From assembly GCF_000286835.2 (NCBI RefSeq), contig NZ_AJYD02000013.1:1-64000 (forward strand): a stretch of 64,000 bases of DNA, read 5' to 3'. This document shows, in pieces, positions 9,066-18,700 of this stretch (position 1 is the stretch's first letter; every line of letters starts with the position of its first letter). This DNA comes from Enterovibrio norvegicus FF-33 (GTDB lineage: Bacteria > Pseudomonadota > Gammaproteobacteria > Enterobacterales > Vibrionaceae). The notes under the pieces are model-generated. The model was not told the DNA's origin, ran no database searches, and saw only the letters and a program-made list of their open reading frames with translations. Made by a program: the position numbers and the translations under genes.

Positions 9066-10055
9066 TTATTCGAACAGGTAGCAGCGAACGAAGTGGTTAT
9101 CAGCCAGCTTGGTGACGCTTGGCAATTTCTCACGACACTTATCTGTCACATGCAGGCATCGGCCAGCAAATGGACAGCCGACTGAATCTGGTGTCCAGAG
9201 TGGGATTTCGCCTTTGTTTCCTTCCAGTTGCTGGTGGATTGACTTGGACGGATCCGGCACTGCAGAAACGAGAAGCTTGGTGTAAGGGTGTTGTGGCTGG
9301 TGAATGATCTCTTCACAGTCACCCCATTCCACCATGTGTCCCACGTACATAACCGCTAGATCTTCAGCGATGTAGCGAGCGGTCGCGATGTCATGCGTGA
9401 TGTATAGCAATGCCATTTCTTTCTCGAATTTCATTTCTTCCATCAGGTTCAAAACACCTGCGCGAATAGAAACGTCGAGCATTGAAGTTGGTTCGTCTGC
9501 CAACACTACTTCTGCGCCTACAGCCAGATTTCGTGCAAGATTGACACGTTGACGCTGACCACCAGATAGCTGGTGAGGGTATTTCTGTGCTGTTTCTTTC
9601 GGTGGGGTTAGCCCTACCTGATTCAGCAATTCATACACCTGTTCTTCCAGCTCTTTCGGGTTGCTGCTCGCTTTTTTGTGGATTCGCAGCGGGCGCTCAA
9701 TATGGTGAAAAATATTATGCGTTGGGTTCAAAGAGCCAAACGGGTCTTGCCATACCATCTGAATGCCTTCGCGATAGGTCATCAGATCGCGGCTCTTGGT
9801 AATGGTGCTGATGTCGCGGCCTTTGTATTCGATACTTCCGGACGTTGGCGCATACATCTTTGCAATCATTTTTGCCGTAGTTGATTTACCAGAACCTGAT
9901 TCACCAACCACAGATAGACCGCGGCTTTTATACAGTTTGAATGACACATCATTCAGTGCGCGCATCAAAGGCTTATTCAGCGTGTTGCTGCTAACAGGGA
10001 AGTCCTTTACCAGGTTTTTCCCTTCAACAATTGGTTGGCCTAATTCTTTAGTCAT
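9066..10055 (-). CDS. Chitin-oligosaccharide ABC transporter ATPase (OppF/DppF-like)
   Basis: A 329-residue ABC ATPase of the oligopeptide/dipeptide transporter class. Walker A is GESGSGKST, the signature is LSGGQRQR, and Walker B ends VVLADEPTSMLD. The C-terminal extension holds the oligopeptide-transporter segment with cysteines (CPFAGRC and RCYLFE regions) that in relatives can bind a 4Fe-4S cluster. It pairs with the second ATPase encoded 30 bases upstream to power import of chitin oligosaccharides. The ATG at 10055 is used because TAGGAG precedes it; an in-frame ATG seven codons earlier has no such site. Confidence 0.92.
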   Translation of the reverse strand: MTKELGQPIVEGKNLVKDFPVSSNTLNKPLMRALNDVSFKLYKSRGLSVVGESGSGKSTTAKMIAKMYAPTSGSIEYKGRDISTITKSRDLMTYREGIQMVWQDPFGSLNPTHNIFHHIERPLRIHKKASSNPKELEEQVYELLNQVGLTPPKETAQKYPHQLSGGQRQRVNLARNLAVGAEVVLADEPTSMLDVSIRAGVLNLMEEMKFEKEMALLYITHDIATARYIAEDLAVMYVGHMVEWGDCEEIIHQPQHPYTKLLVSAVPDPSKSIHQQLEGNKGEIPLWTPDSVGCPFAGRCLHVTDKCREKLPSVTKLADNHFVRCYLFE

Positions 10056-10085
10056 GCTCACTCCTACAAGTCGCAAATAGCCGAA

Positions 10086-11051
10086 TTACTTACCTGTAAA
10101 CAGGTGGCAGTTGGTGAAACGGGTCGCCTCGATCTGAGTCAAGGTGTTTGCCACGTTGAAACACTTGTCTGTCGCCTTGCTACAGCGAGCTTGGAAGCGA
10201 CAACCCTGCGGTATTTCGAGCAGGTTAAGTGGATTACCCGCAATACCTTTTAGGTGTGTTTTCGGACCGGTAAGTGCAGGGAAGGAGCTTGCCAGACCTT
10301 CGGTATAAGGATGGTATGGCGTCTTCAGAATCTCTTTTGACGGTGCCACTTCGATCAGCTGACCCGCATACATAATGCCGATGCGATCCGTGAACTCGAC
10401 CATCAGAGATAAGTCATGGGTGATGAACAGAATTGAGAAACCAAATTCTTCTTTCAGTGCGTGGATCTTTTGCAAGATCTCGCGCTGTACAACCACGTCT
10501 AGAGCGGTTGTTGGCTCATCCATGATGATCATTTTTGGATTCAGAGCCAATGCAATCGCGATAACCAAACGTTGACGCATACCGCCAGAGAATTGGTGTG
10601 GGTAATCGCTTAAACGACTTGGGTGAATATCGACGATTTCTAATAGACCTTCAGCGCGATTTTTTGCTTGATCGCGTGTCATGTTTGTGTGGCGCATAAT
10701 TACGTCACAAAACTGCTCTTCCATCGTTAAAACAGGGTTCAAGGCATTCATGGCAGATTGGAATACCATGGACATTTCTTTCCAGCGAAAGCGGTTCATA
10801 CGCTCGTCGCTGTACTTCATGATGTCTTCGCCATTGAAGGATACTTGTCCACCACTGATATAGGCTGGCGGCTTATGAAGACGCATTAGGGAGAATGCGA
10901 CGGTTGACTTACCGCAACCAGACTCTCCAGCTAGACCAAATACTTCGCCCTTACCAATATCGAAACTTACATCGTTTACCGCACGGACATCGCCCGCATC
11001 GGTAATATAGTCAACACAAAGGTTGCGGATTGATAGTTGTGCTTCAGTCAT
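10086..11051 (-). CDS. Chitin-oligosaccharide ABC transporter ATPase (OppD/DppD-like)
   Basis: A 321-residue ABC ATPase. It shows Walker A GESGCGKST, signature FSGGMRQR and Walker B MIIMDEPTTALD. The C-terminal region has the CRFQARC motif typical of OppD/DppD proteins. Its start codon overlaps the stop of the preceding permease gene by one base (TAATG), so the two are likely translationally coupled. It forms the nucleotide-binding pair with the ATPase downstream. Family resemblance is to peptide importers, but the neighbouring chitin genes and binding protein point to oligosaccharide transport. Confidence 0.92.
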   Translation of the reverse strand: MTEAQLSIRNLCVDYITDAGDVRAVNDVSFDIGKGEVFGLAGESGCGKSTVAFSLMRLHKPPAYISGGQVSFNGEDIMKYSDERMNRFRWKEMSMVFQSAMNALNPVLTMEEQFCDVIMRHTNMTRDQAKNRAEGLLEIVDIHPSRLSDYPHQFSGGMRQRLVIAIALALNPKMIIMDEPTTALDVVVQREILQKIHALKEEFGFSILFITHDLSLMVEFTDRIGIMYAGQLIEVAPSKEILKTPYHPYTEGLASSFPALTGPKTHLKGIAGNPLNLLEIPQGCRFQARCSKATDKCFNVANTLTQIEATRFTNCHLFTGK

Positions 11052-12079
11052 TATTTTTCTCCGCTCAATACTGGAGTTTGTGTAGCAACATCAGCCTGTT
11101 CACGGGCTTTCTTTTCTTCTTCTTGTACTTTCTTCCAGCGTTTCATGCCTTTTTGTGCACGTAGCTGTGGGTTGGCAATTTCATCAACTGCAAAGTTAAC
11201 AAGAGCCAGTGCCAATGAAAGTAGCGTCAGGGCTAAACAAGGCGCGAGAACTTCCCACCAGATGCCAAGTTGCATGGCTGATGAAGTACGAACGCTATAA
11301 AGCATGCTGCCCCAGCTGACCGTATTTGCACTGCCCATGCCGATGAAAGACAGTACAGATTCCGCAAGGATGGCGTACATCACGGAGCCGATGAAGCTAG
11401 CGCCTACCAGAGGAAGCAGGTTTGGCAGAATTTCAACAAACAGGATGCGAAGTTTTGACTCGCCGAGTACTTCTGCGGCTTTGACAAATTCTTTTTCACG
11501 AATAGCTAACGTTTGGGAGCGGATTACCCTGGCGCCCCAAGCCCAGGAGGTGAAGGCTATGACCAAGGCAATGGTTAGTGGACCTGCCTGACCCACAAAT
11601 GCTGCAATAACCATGATGACGGGGAGTTGCGGAACAACCAGCATGACGTTCATCGCGCCGGACAATATGTTGTCGACACGGCCACCAAAGTAACCTGCAG
11701 AAATACCCATAATAGTGGCGACGACACAGACGAAAATACCTGCGGTGAAACCAACCATTAGTGAGGTACGCGCACCATGCGCAACTTGAGACCAGATGTC
11801 GCGACCCAAACGTGTTGTACCCATGACATGATCGGCATCTTTAGAGATACGAAGGCGTCGTGTATTGTCAGTGAGATTCTCTGCCACCCAACCATCAGGG
11901 CTTGCTTGTGCAATTTTCACAAGCACTGATGGATATTCGTGAGGGTTACCTGTTCGTTTTTGCGGGTCATATTTTGATAGAACAGGTGCAAAAAGTGCTA
12001 TCAATACGAATGTCACAATCAAGATGACACCAACGAAGGCTTTCGTATTACCGCGAATAATTTTGAATAAGTCTTTCAT
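11051..12079 (-). CDS. Chitin-oligosaccharide ABC transporter permease (OppC/DppC-like)
   Basis: A 342-residue inner-membrane permease. The first membrane segment lies at residues 15-35, a long periplasmic loop follows, and then about five more segments. The coupling-loop EAA motif is seen as KAAEVLGESKLRILFVEILPN. The C terminus is a charged cytoplasmic tail of about 45 residues rich in Lys and Glu (KRWKKVQEEEKKAREQ), longer than in typical OppC and possibly a short coiled coil. It begins two bases after the stop of the other permease gene, so the two are co-translated partners. Confidence 0.92.
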   Translation of the reverse strand: MKDLFKIIRGNTKAFVGVILIVTFVLIALFAPVLSKYDPQKRTGNPHEYPSVLVKIAQASPDGWVAENLTDNTRRLRISKDADHVMGTTRLGRDIWSQVAHGARTSLMVGFTAGIFVCVVATIMGISAGYFGGRVDNILSGAMNVMLVVPQLPVIMVIAAFVGQAGPLTIALVIAFTSWAWGARVIRSQTLAIREKEFVKAAEVLGESKLRILFVEILPNLLPLVGASFIGSVMYAILAESVLSFIGMGSANTVSWGSMLYSVRTSSAMQLGIWWEVLAPCLALTLLSLALALVNFAVDEIANPQLRAQKGMKRWKKVQEEEKKAREQADVATQTPVLSGEK

Positions 12080-12081
12080 GA

Positions 12082-13068
12082 TTATTTGCCTCCCTTACGC
12101 AGACGTGGGTCAAGCAAAACAATGAGGATGTCAGCCAAGAAGTTAAACAACAGCATGACAAGTGTCAGGATGATCAATAGCCCTTGCAACACTTGGTAGT
12201 CACGTCCGTTAACGGCATTCAGCATGGTTGTGCCAAGGCCTGGATATTGGAAAATCATTTCCACGACTAGCTGACCACCAACGGCCATACCGAGTGCCAT
12301 GGAAAGGGCGGTAACGGTTGGCAACATTGCATTACGCGCGGCGTAATTGAAGACGACACGATTTTCAGAGAGGCCTTTGCCTTTCGCCATAGTGATATAG
12401 TCTTCGCTGAGCAGGTTGATCATGTTGTTACGCATGTTGATCAAGAAGCCACCGATTTGGGCGACGGTTGCACAGACGAGAGGTAGCGCAGCATGGTAAA
12501 GAATGCCTTTGTATGTTTCCCAACTGGTCCAATCCAGTATTGCGCCCTCAGGCATGCCGTATGATGTCGGGAACCATTTGAGGCTGATACCAAATACAAA
12601 CAACACCATCATGCCGATAACTACAGGGGGAACGGCTTGGAGTGCCATGAAACCTGGAGATACGAATGAATCGAATCGGCTGCCACGTCGCCATGCTGCA
12701 AATATGCCCAGCACTGAGCCGATACAGAAAGCAAGAACAACAGAGCTACCTGCCAAGAAGAGTGTCCAACCAAGTGATTTGGCAATCAGCTCATTAACCG
12801 TCATGGGATAGAACGAGGTCGAAATACCTAGTTCCCATGTGAAGATGCTCTGCAAGTAAGTCAGGAACTGCACGTGAATTGGACCATCAACAAAGCCCAA
12901 TAGCTCACGCATAGCAGCAATGCGTTCTGGTGTTACTTGGACGCTTGCATTTGCGAACATCATGGTAACTGGGTCACCAGGCATCGCTCGCGGCAAAATA
13001 AAGTTCAGCGTGATTGCGATAAGCAATGCGCCAAAATAAAACACTAATCGATTAAGAAAAAATCCCAT
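12082..13068 (-). CDS. Chitin-oligosaccharide ABC transporter permease (OppB/DppB-like)
   Basis: A 328-residue permease with six predicted membrane segments, beginning at residues 7-27. The N-terminal PRAMPGDP motif is characteristic of OppB/DppB proteins, as is the EAA-type loop MAKGKGLSENRVVFNYAARN. It is the first membrane gene after the binding protein and is separated from it by 121 bases that contain a hairpin, so its expression is probably lower than that of the binding protein. Confidence 0.92.
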   Translation of the reverse strand: MGFFLNRLVFYFGALLIAITLNFILPRAMPGDPVTMMFANASVQVTPERIAAMRELLGFVDGPIHVQFLTYLQSIFTWELGISTSFYPMTVNELIAKSLGWTLFLAGSSVVLAFCIGSVLGIFAAWRRGSRFDSFVSPGFMALQAVPPVVIGMMVLFVFGISLKWFPTSYGMPEGAILDWTSWETYKGILYHAALPLVCATVAQIGGFLINMRNNMINLLSEDYITMAKGKGLSENRVVFNYAARNAMLPTVTALSMALGMAVGGQLVVEMIFQYPGLGTTMLNAVNGRDYQVLQGLLIILTLVMLLFNFLADILIVLLDPRLRKGGK

Positions 13069-13157
13069 AACTCACACCTTAAGTGGCACGGCAAAGCCGT
13101 AACCAAAGAAATAGAAACTCCGAGGTCAAAAGTACTGATAGCCTATCTTTGGAAAGA

Positions 13158-13177
13158 GGCGGTGCGAACGCACCGCC
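13158..13177 (-). terminator. Hairpin after the binding-protein gene (attenuator or mRNA-end stabiliser)
   Basis: A nine-base-pair GC-rich inverted repeat (GGCGGTGCG / CGCACCGCC) starts about 12 bases beyond the binding-protein stop codon. On the minus strand it is followed by TCTTTCC, which is too poor in T for a strong terminator. Such hairpins commonly protect the message of the abundant binding protein or reduce read-through into the permease genes. Confidence 0.7.
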
Positions 13178-13189
13178 AGATTTTGGATA

Positions 13190-14872
13190 TTACGATTTAG
13201 GCTTGAGGTCTAGAATGTGCAGAAGACGTTCTGGAGTACCCTGCCAAATCATTGGACGACCTTTTGCGTTGTCTGCATCCCACCAGCCAGTAAAGCGAGT
13301 TTCGTTGAACTGATACATTGAAGCAGCAGAAAGAACAGGAATGACTACTTGATTGTCAGAAAGGATTTTCTCAATCTTGTGTGCAACTTCCATTTGCTCT
13401 GATTTGTCTGCCGTTGCGTAGAAGCTCTCTAGCAACTGATCAAGCTCTGCGTTTTGGAAACGGTGCATCGCGAAACGTGGGTTGCCTTGCTTACCCATGA
13501 AACGTGAGTGGAAACCAGTATCCCAAGTTTGGTGTGGATCTGGACCAGTGAAGTAGTTCGTTAGAGCTACGTCAAAAAGACCACCAGCCATTTTTTCGTT
13601 GTACACAGAGAAATCAGGAGTAACTGCTTTCACTTTGATACCAGCGTCAGCCAAGTTCTCTGCTGCTAGTTGTGAAGTGTTGTTCCAGTCAGTCCAGCCA
13701 GAAGGTGTTTGAACTTCAAGCTCAAAACTCTTACCTGATGGAGTTTCAACAAAACCGTCGCCGTTGATGTCTTTAAAGCCCGCTTTTTTCAGCAATGCTT
13801 TAGATTTTTCAACGTTGTAGGTGTTGTAAACTTTAGCGCTGTTGAAAGTGTCAGAGTCTGACCAGCTTTGGTAAAGCGCTGCAATACCTGCCGCAGAATG
13901 GTTCGGCGTGCCCGCACCATAGAACGCGATATCGATGATTGACTGACGGTCGATAGCAGTAGACATAGCGCGACGGAAATCAACGTTAGTCAATGCTTCG
14001 TTTTTCGCTGCATCTGGGTGTTCGAAGTTAACCAAAAGGTTAACTGAACTACCTACTGGCGCTGGCCAGTATTTGTGGTTCTTGTTTACTGAAGCGTAAA
14101 CAGCGTCAATGTCAGGAATGAACGAAGAAGTCCAGTCTAGCTCAGAAGCAACAATTTTAGACAGAAGGCCGTCATTGTTAGTGATCAGAGGCATACGCAG
14201 ACAGTCGATTTCTAGGTTTGCTGCATCCCAGTAGTTCGGGTTCTGACACTGAACATACAAGTTGCTAGTGAAGGTATCAACTTCAGTGAAAGGACCAGTA
14301 CCTACTGGGTTTTCATTCGCAAACGCTTCTGGCTTGTCAATCTTGCTCCAGATGTGCTTAGGAACGATTGGTGTTTGAACCAGTTTGAATGGCGCTGAAG
14401 AGTTAGCTTCTTTCAGAGTGATTGCTACGCTGTTGCCTTTCACTGAAACGTCAGTGATAAGGGCTGCGTTACCTGCAAGGTCAATCGCTGCATTTTCGCG
14501 GATGAGGTTGTAAGTGTATGCAACATCTTCTGCAGTGAAAGGCGTACCGTCAGACCATTGAACACCGTCACGGATTTCAAAAGTAACCGTTTTTAGGTCA
14601 TCTGAAATCGTGTAGTCCTTCGCCAGACGCATAGTTGGCGTGTTGCCGTCTAGTTGGTTAAAGATAACTAATGGCTCGTACACGAAATCCAATGTGCTCT
14701 TCAGGTTGTTCTGTAGGAACGGGTTGAAGTTACGAACAAGTTGTGGGTAGAAGTCAGGTACTACAGTCAGTTCCGTTCTATCAGCAGCGCTAACAGTTGG
14801 TACTGTCATTACAGACGCTGCGGCCGCGACGATGGCAACTGCTAGATGTTTTTTCTTTAGATTGGCAAGCAT
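13190..14872 (-). CDS. Periplasmic chitin-oligosaccharide-binding protein (CBP)
   Basis: A 560-residue extracytoplasmic solute-binding protein of the Opp/Dpp class. Residues 1-29 are a signal peptide (Lys-rich start, Ala/Val-rich core, cleavage after VSA). The mature protein has the class segments ETFEIRDGVQWSDGTPFTAEDV and FRRAMSTAIDRQSI. It delivers (GlcNAc)n to the adjacent permeases. In Vibrio, the unliganded homologue also holds the sensor ChiS inactive by binding its periplasmic domain; that is inferred here from the neighbouring chiS gene. It is the first gene of the operon, with an AAGGA site before the ATG and an 861-base control region upstream. Confidence 0.95.
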   Translation of the reverse strand: MLANLKKKHLAVAIVAAAASVMTVPTVSAADRTELTVVPDFYPQLVRNFNPFLQNNLKSTLDFVYEPLVIFNQLDGNTPTMRLAKDYTISDDLKTVTFEIRDGVQWSDGTPFTAEDVAYTYNLIRENAAIDLAGNAALITDVSVKGNSVAITLKEANSSAPFKLVQTPIVPKHIWSKIDKPEAFANENPVGTGPFTEVDTFTSNLYVQCQNPNYWDAANLEIDCLRMPLITNNDGLLSKIVASELDWTSSFIPDIDAVYASVNKNHKYWPAPVGSSVNLLVNFEHPDAAKNEALTNVDFRRAMSTAIDRQSIIDIAFYGAGTPNHSAAGIAALYQSWSDSDTFNSAKVYNTYNVEKSKALLKKAGFKDINGDGFVETPSGKSFELEVQTPSGWTDWNNTSQLAAENLADAGIKVKAVTPDFSVYNEKMAGGLFDVALTNYFTGPDPHQTWDTGFHSRFMGKQGNPRFAMHRFQNAELDQLLESFYATADKSEQMEVAHKIEKILSDNQVVIPVLSAASMYQFNETRFTGWWDADNAKGRPMIWQGTPERLLHILDLKPKS

Positions 14873-14967
14873 AGCTGTTCCTTACTAGTTGCTTTTGTTT
14901 CACTTCAATCTGACCTTTTTATCTCTGGTCAGGCCGTTACCCGCTATGAATATCCCAACAAGTGAAC

Positions 14968-14979
14968 TTGGATACTCAC
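14968..14979 (-). promoter_or_regulatory. Possible SlmA-type site in the chitin operon promoter
   Basis: Read on the minus strand the sequence is GTGAGTATCCAA. It matches nine of twelve positions of the SlmA consensus GTGAGTACTCAC, with the first half perfect. It lies 96-107 bases before the binding-protein start codon, between that gene and the CGTYAAAA octamer cluster. SlmA is reported to help ChiS activate the V. cholerae chb promoter, which makes the position sensible, but the second half-site is weak. Confidence 0.35.
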
Positions 14980-15045
14980 ATGGCCGTGCAGGCTCAGTGC
15001 AACGTTAGGAAACTCCGGTTCCGGTTTTGGGTCAATTGACCTGCC

Positions 15046-15107
15046 CGTTAAAAACGTTAAAACTCGAGGGTGTCGCGTCAAAAACGTTAATTTTGACGAT
15101 TTTAACG
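15046..15107. promoter_or_regulatory. Cluster of five CGTYAAAA octamers, candidate ChiS operator
   Basis: Octamers of the form CGTTAAAA or CGTCAAAA occur at 15046-15053, 15055-15062 and 15076-15083 on the plus strand, and reversed at 15091-15098 and 15100-15107. Adjacent pairs are spaced nine bases apart on both sides, and the two inner CGTCAAAA copies form a perfect inverted repeat with a seven-base spacer. The 15-base blocks at 15046 and 15076 match at 14 positions and lie 30 bases apart. The cluster is about 175-235 bases before the binding-protein start. A 20-base part recurs exactly upstream of chiS. Binding by ChiS is inferred from this placement. Confidence 0.6.
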
Positions 15108-15593
15108 GTGTTGGAATCCTATTGATGTAGGTCAATTAATGCACTTTGGCAGTGTTTCTATTGCATCTTTGTTAGTGATTGCTAACCCCTCAGTCCCTTA
15201 TTTTACTGACTGTATTCGTATTTAACTATTGTCGTGATCTTGATCTTCATTTACTTTGTTCGTTAATTTTTTGCTGAAAATTACACGAGTTGCTTTGTTG
15301 TGATTTTCTTCTCAGAAACAGAACTTGTCTTGATTCATTTTTTGTTATGAGTGAATGTTGACCACTTATATATGCGTTTTCTTGCTCAGGTGGAACCATC
15401 AATAGTGTTGCCAGTTGGTGCTATTCGCAGCGTGAAATAAGTTAAATGATCACCTGTCACCATTAGCTTAGTGTTCCCATCTGTATTGTTTGGTGTGTAC
15501 GTCTAAGTCTGCCTTTGAAACGCTATCGTAGGGAGTATTGTTCTTCCGTAGCCAGAATTGTCTTGTTTGATGCGCTGGTGCTTTATCATTTGT

Positions 15594-15644
<51 letters not shown>

Positions 15645-15697
15645 TCATGAGATTTTAAAATGGTGAGTTGTTTTGAGGAGGGCTTTGAGTTTTTGTG

Positions 15698-15722
15698 AAA
15701 AAAGCCCCGTTTAAGGGGCTTG
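15698..15722 (-). terminator. Terminator of chiS
   Basis: On the minus strand a stem AAGCCCC/GGGGCTT with a six-base loop is followed by a T6 run. It begins about 13 bases after the chiS stop codon and should insulate the chitin operon control region from chiS transcription. Confidence 0.88.
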
Positions 15723-15733
15723 TATCGATGAAT

Positions 15734-18700
15734 TTAGCGAGTGATGAGTGATTGCAGTTTATCGCGTAGTTGCACGACTTCTTGCCTCTCTTTGGTGTCA
15801 TCACTGCAGCGCTCGAGGACAAAATCAATCGTATTGATGACAGTGCGCCAACGGGGTGATTTAGGTACCGTCTCTGTGTGTAGATATTTGTCCAGCGTTC
15901 GCGTTTGTAGGGTGCTTCTGTCGAGATAGACGCGCCACAAGCCGCTCTCTTCTGCGAGGTCAAATTTCGTCTTTCCGGTTGCGTTATTCCAGTAGTTGAG
16001 CGTAATGAGCATGACTTTTACCAATGTTTCACGCAATACGTCGCCTTTGTCAGGTTTGTCACCGGAGAATTTGTCTGCCATACGTGTGAATTCACCACCG
16101 AGTTCCCTAAGTTGCTGCAATTGGTTTTGGTCCCCATCAAATGCATATTCTGATAGGGCTTCTACCGCACTTTCAAGCAGTTGAACTCGATGTGATGAGG
16201 TTTTTTCTCCCGTGTTTAACAGCAGCATCATTCGGAGGCCTGACGTTTCCGGCAGGGTGATCACGTCAGTATCGATATTGATGATATCACCATCGACTTT
16301 AAAGCGAAGTTGGCCACTATAATGTCCGCGACTTGATTCTGTTTCAGGCAGTGCCATGGCAAGGAAGTCATCAATGTTGTGACGCTCAATTTGTTCCGCA
16401 CTGAGTTTGAATACCGAATTGCATGCGTCATTTGCGTAACTTATCCTGCCGTTTTCTTGGACACATAGAATGGCTTCTGAAGCGGAATCTAACAGTCCTA
16501 AAAGTCGGTTTTGTACTTCTCTCAACCCCGCTTCGACTTGCTCTCGGAAGTGTATCTCCTTGACTAATTGACGATTGTTCTCACGTTCTTGCTCTGTCAA
16601 TGAAGCGTTGATATAAGCACGAATACGCGCACTTAATTCATCTTTATTGAACGGCTTCGTTAGGTAGTCATTTGCGCCAGCATCAAATCCTTTCACCTTG
16701 TCTTGCACCTGCCCTAGGGCTGATAACATGATAATGGGAAGGTCGGCACGACTATAGTGCTCGCGTAAGTGAGCACACACGTCATAGCCGCTAAGCTCCG
16801 GCATCATGACATCGAGTAGCATAAGCATCGGCTTTTCTTGGGTGACAGACTCGATTGCTTGACGGCCATTTTCCACAGCCTTGACGCGATAACCCTCTAG
16901 GCGAAGAAAGTTATTTAGTATTTGTAAATTAACCGGTTCGTCATCGACAACAAGGATCAATGGTCCATTTGGGTTGTCGGGCAATTGGGTGAGCTCATGA
17001 CGTTCTAGCTCTACTCTTGGTGCTGCAAAGTGAACGTTGTTAGCCAGTCGCGTCTTTGCTTTGTCTTCTTCGGTTGCAATAGGGAGCGTAAAACTGAAAG
17101 TAGCGCCAACCATAGGCTGGCTGCTGACATAGAGTTGGCCACCCATTATTTCGATAAGCTGTCGACTAATAGATAGTCCCAATCCGGCACCTTGGCGATA
17201 GACGGTTGTTCCTGATTTAGCCTGAGTTAAAGGCTCGAAGATGTATTCAAGTTGATCAGATGGTATACCTTGACCGGTATCGACAACCTGAATACGCAGC
17301 TGTCCTTCGAGGACCGTGGCCGAAATGATAATCTTGCCTTCGTCAGTGTATTTAATAGCATTGCCGATTAAATTGTATAGCACTTGTTCGAGGCGCTGTT
17401 CGTCAGCTCGAACCAGAGGTAAGTCAATCGGTACTTGATTGATGATTCGTACAGGCTTACCACCAAGCAGGTGGCTTGAAAGTTCAATAACTAAACGCAC
17501 AGCATTCGCCGTATCGACCGCTTGTGGTGAGATATCGAGACTGCCATAACGCATCTTATGATAATCCAATAGGTCGTCGACTAAGTTCGATAAACGATCA
17601 CCACTGTTAATGATCATCTGAAGTTGATGTTTATGACGCTCAGGCAGTGGCCCTTCAGCGCCAGCAAGCATCGATTCAGCAATGCCAACCATGCCGTGAA
17701 GCGGTGTTCGAAGTTCATGGGAGGTTGTCGCCAGAAAGTCATCTTTCATGCGGTCAGCTTGCTGGAGTTCTTCATTTTTGGTTTTGATTAACTGAATATT
17801 TTGTTCAAGTTCTTTATTTTGCTCTCTAATGAGCGCCAATTTTTCGCGTACCGAACGTTGCATCCGCGCAAAACTGACTGCCAGGCGACCTATTTCGTCT
17901 TCACGATCGGTGCTGCTGATCTTCTGGTCGAGATCGCCGGCAGATACTTGCTCTGCGGCCCATGTAAGCCGAAGTAGAGGTGCTGTGATGGAGTTTGAAA
18001 GAAGGTGTGAGGCGAGAACAACCAAGAAAATGGCAACAACCATGACCACGATAAAGATTTTCTCGAGTTGATAGATACGCGCAAACGCCTCTTCTTCTGG
18101 TAGCTCAAGAATAATTGCCCATATTTTGTCATGGATGAGCACGGGTGAGTAGGCGCCTAAGACACTCTGGTTTTCAGAACCTAAAAAGCTGCCGACATCA
18201 CGCGCACCTGCTAGTGCCGCTGCGACTGCACTGCTATTAACCGCGATTAGCGGCTCCTTGGTTTCCATGTTACGAGGGATTTGATCTGAACCTACAACAA
18301 GAGTACTGATGTATCCCTTTTCACTGGGCGCCTTGTTGAGCATGTCAACCAGCGCTGTGTTTGGCAGTTTTAGTAAGGCGTAACTGTGCAAATACCCTTG
18401 CTGAGTGATTGGCGCAGCAAACCATGCGACGATGTCACCGTTCGCCTCTTGGCTAAAATCGGTAAATGCGATTGGGTTTTTGTCAGTATCGGCAATGGGC
18501 GTATTTATTTGGCTTTGAATATTGGCAAAAGTGTTGCCCACTGGCGTATTTTGCCATTTATTTTCAAGTAAGTTAGCGCCAAATTTTTCATCTTTTAGCG
18601 CTGAATAGACAACATTCCCCATGATATCAACCAGTAAAATATCAGAGAAATCTGAACGCTTAAGATGTTCTTTATAAGCCCAATCGTAGCGTTTATGAAG

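Noticed and set aside
14944-15135. Minus-strand frame of 63 codons upstream of the binding-protein gene
   Set aside because: It lies across the octamer cluster, has no ribosome site and its translation is driven by the repeats; regulatory DNA explains it better.
15655-15963. Minus-strand frame of 102 codons at the end of chiS
   Set aside because: It mostly overlaps chiS in another frame and runs through the chiS terminator; no ribosome site.
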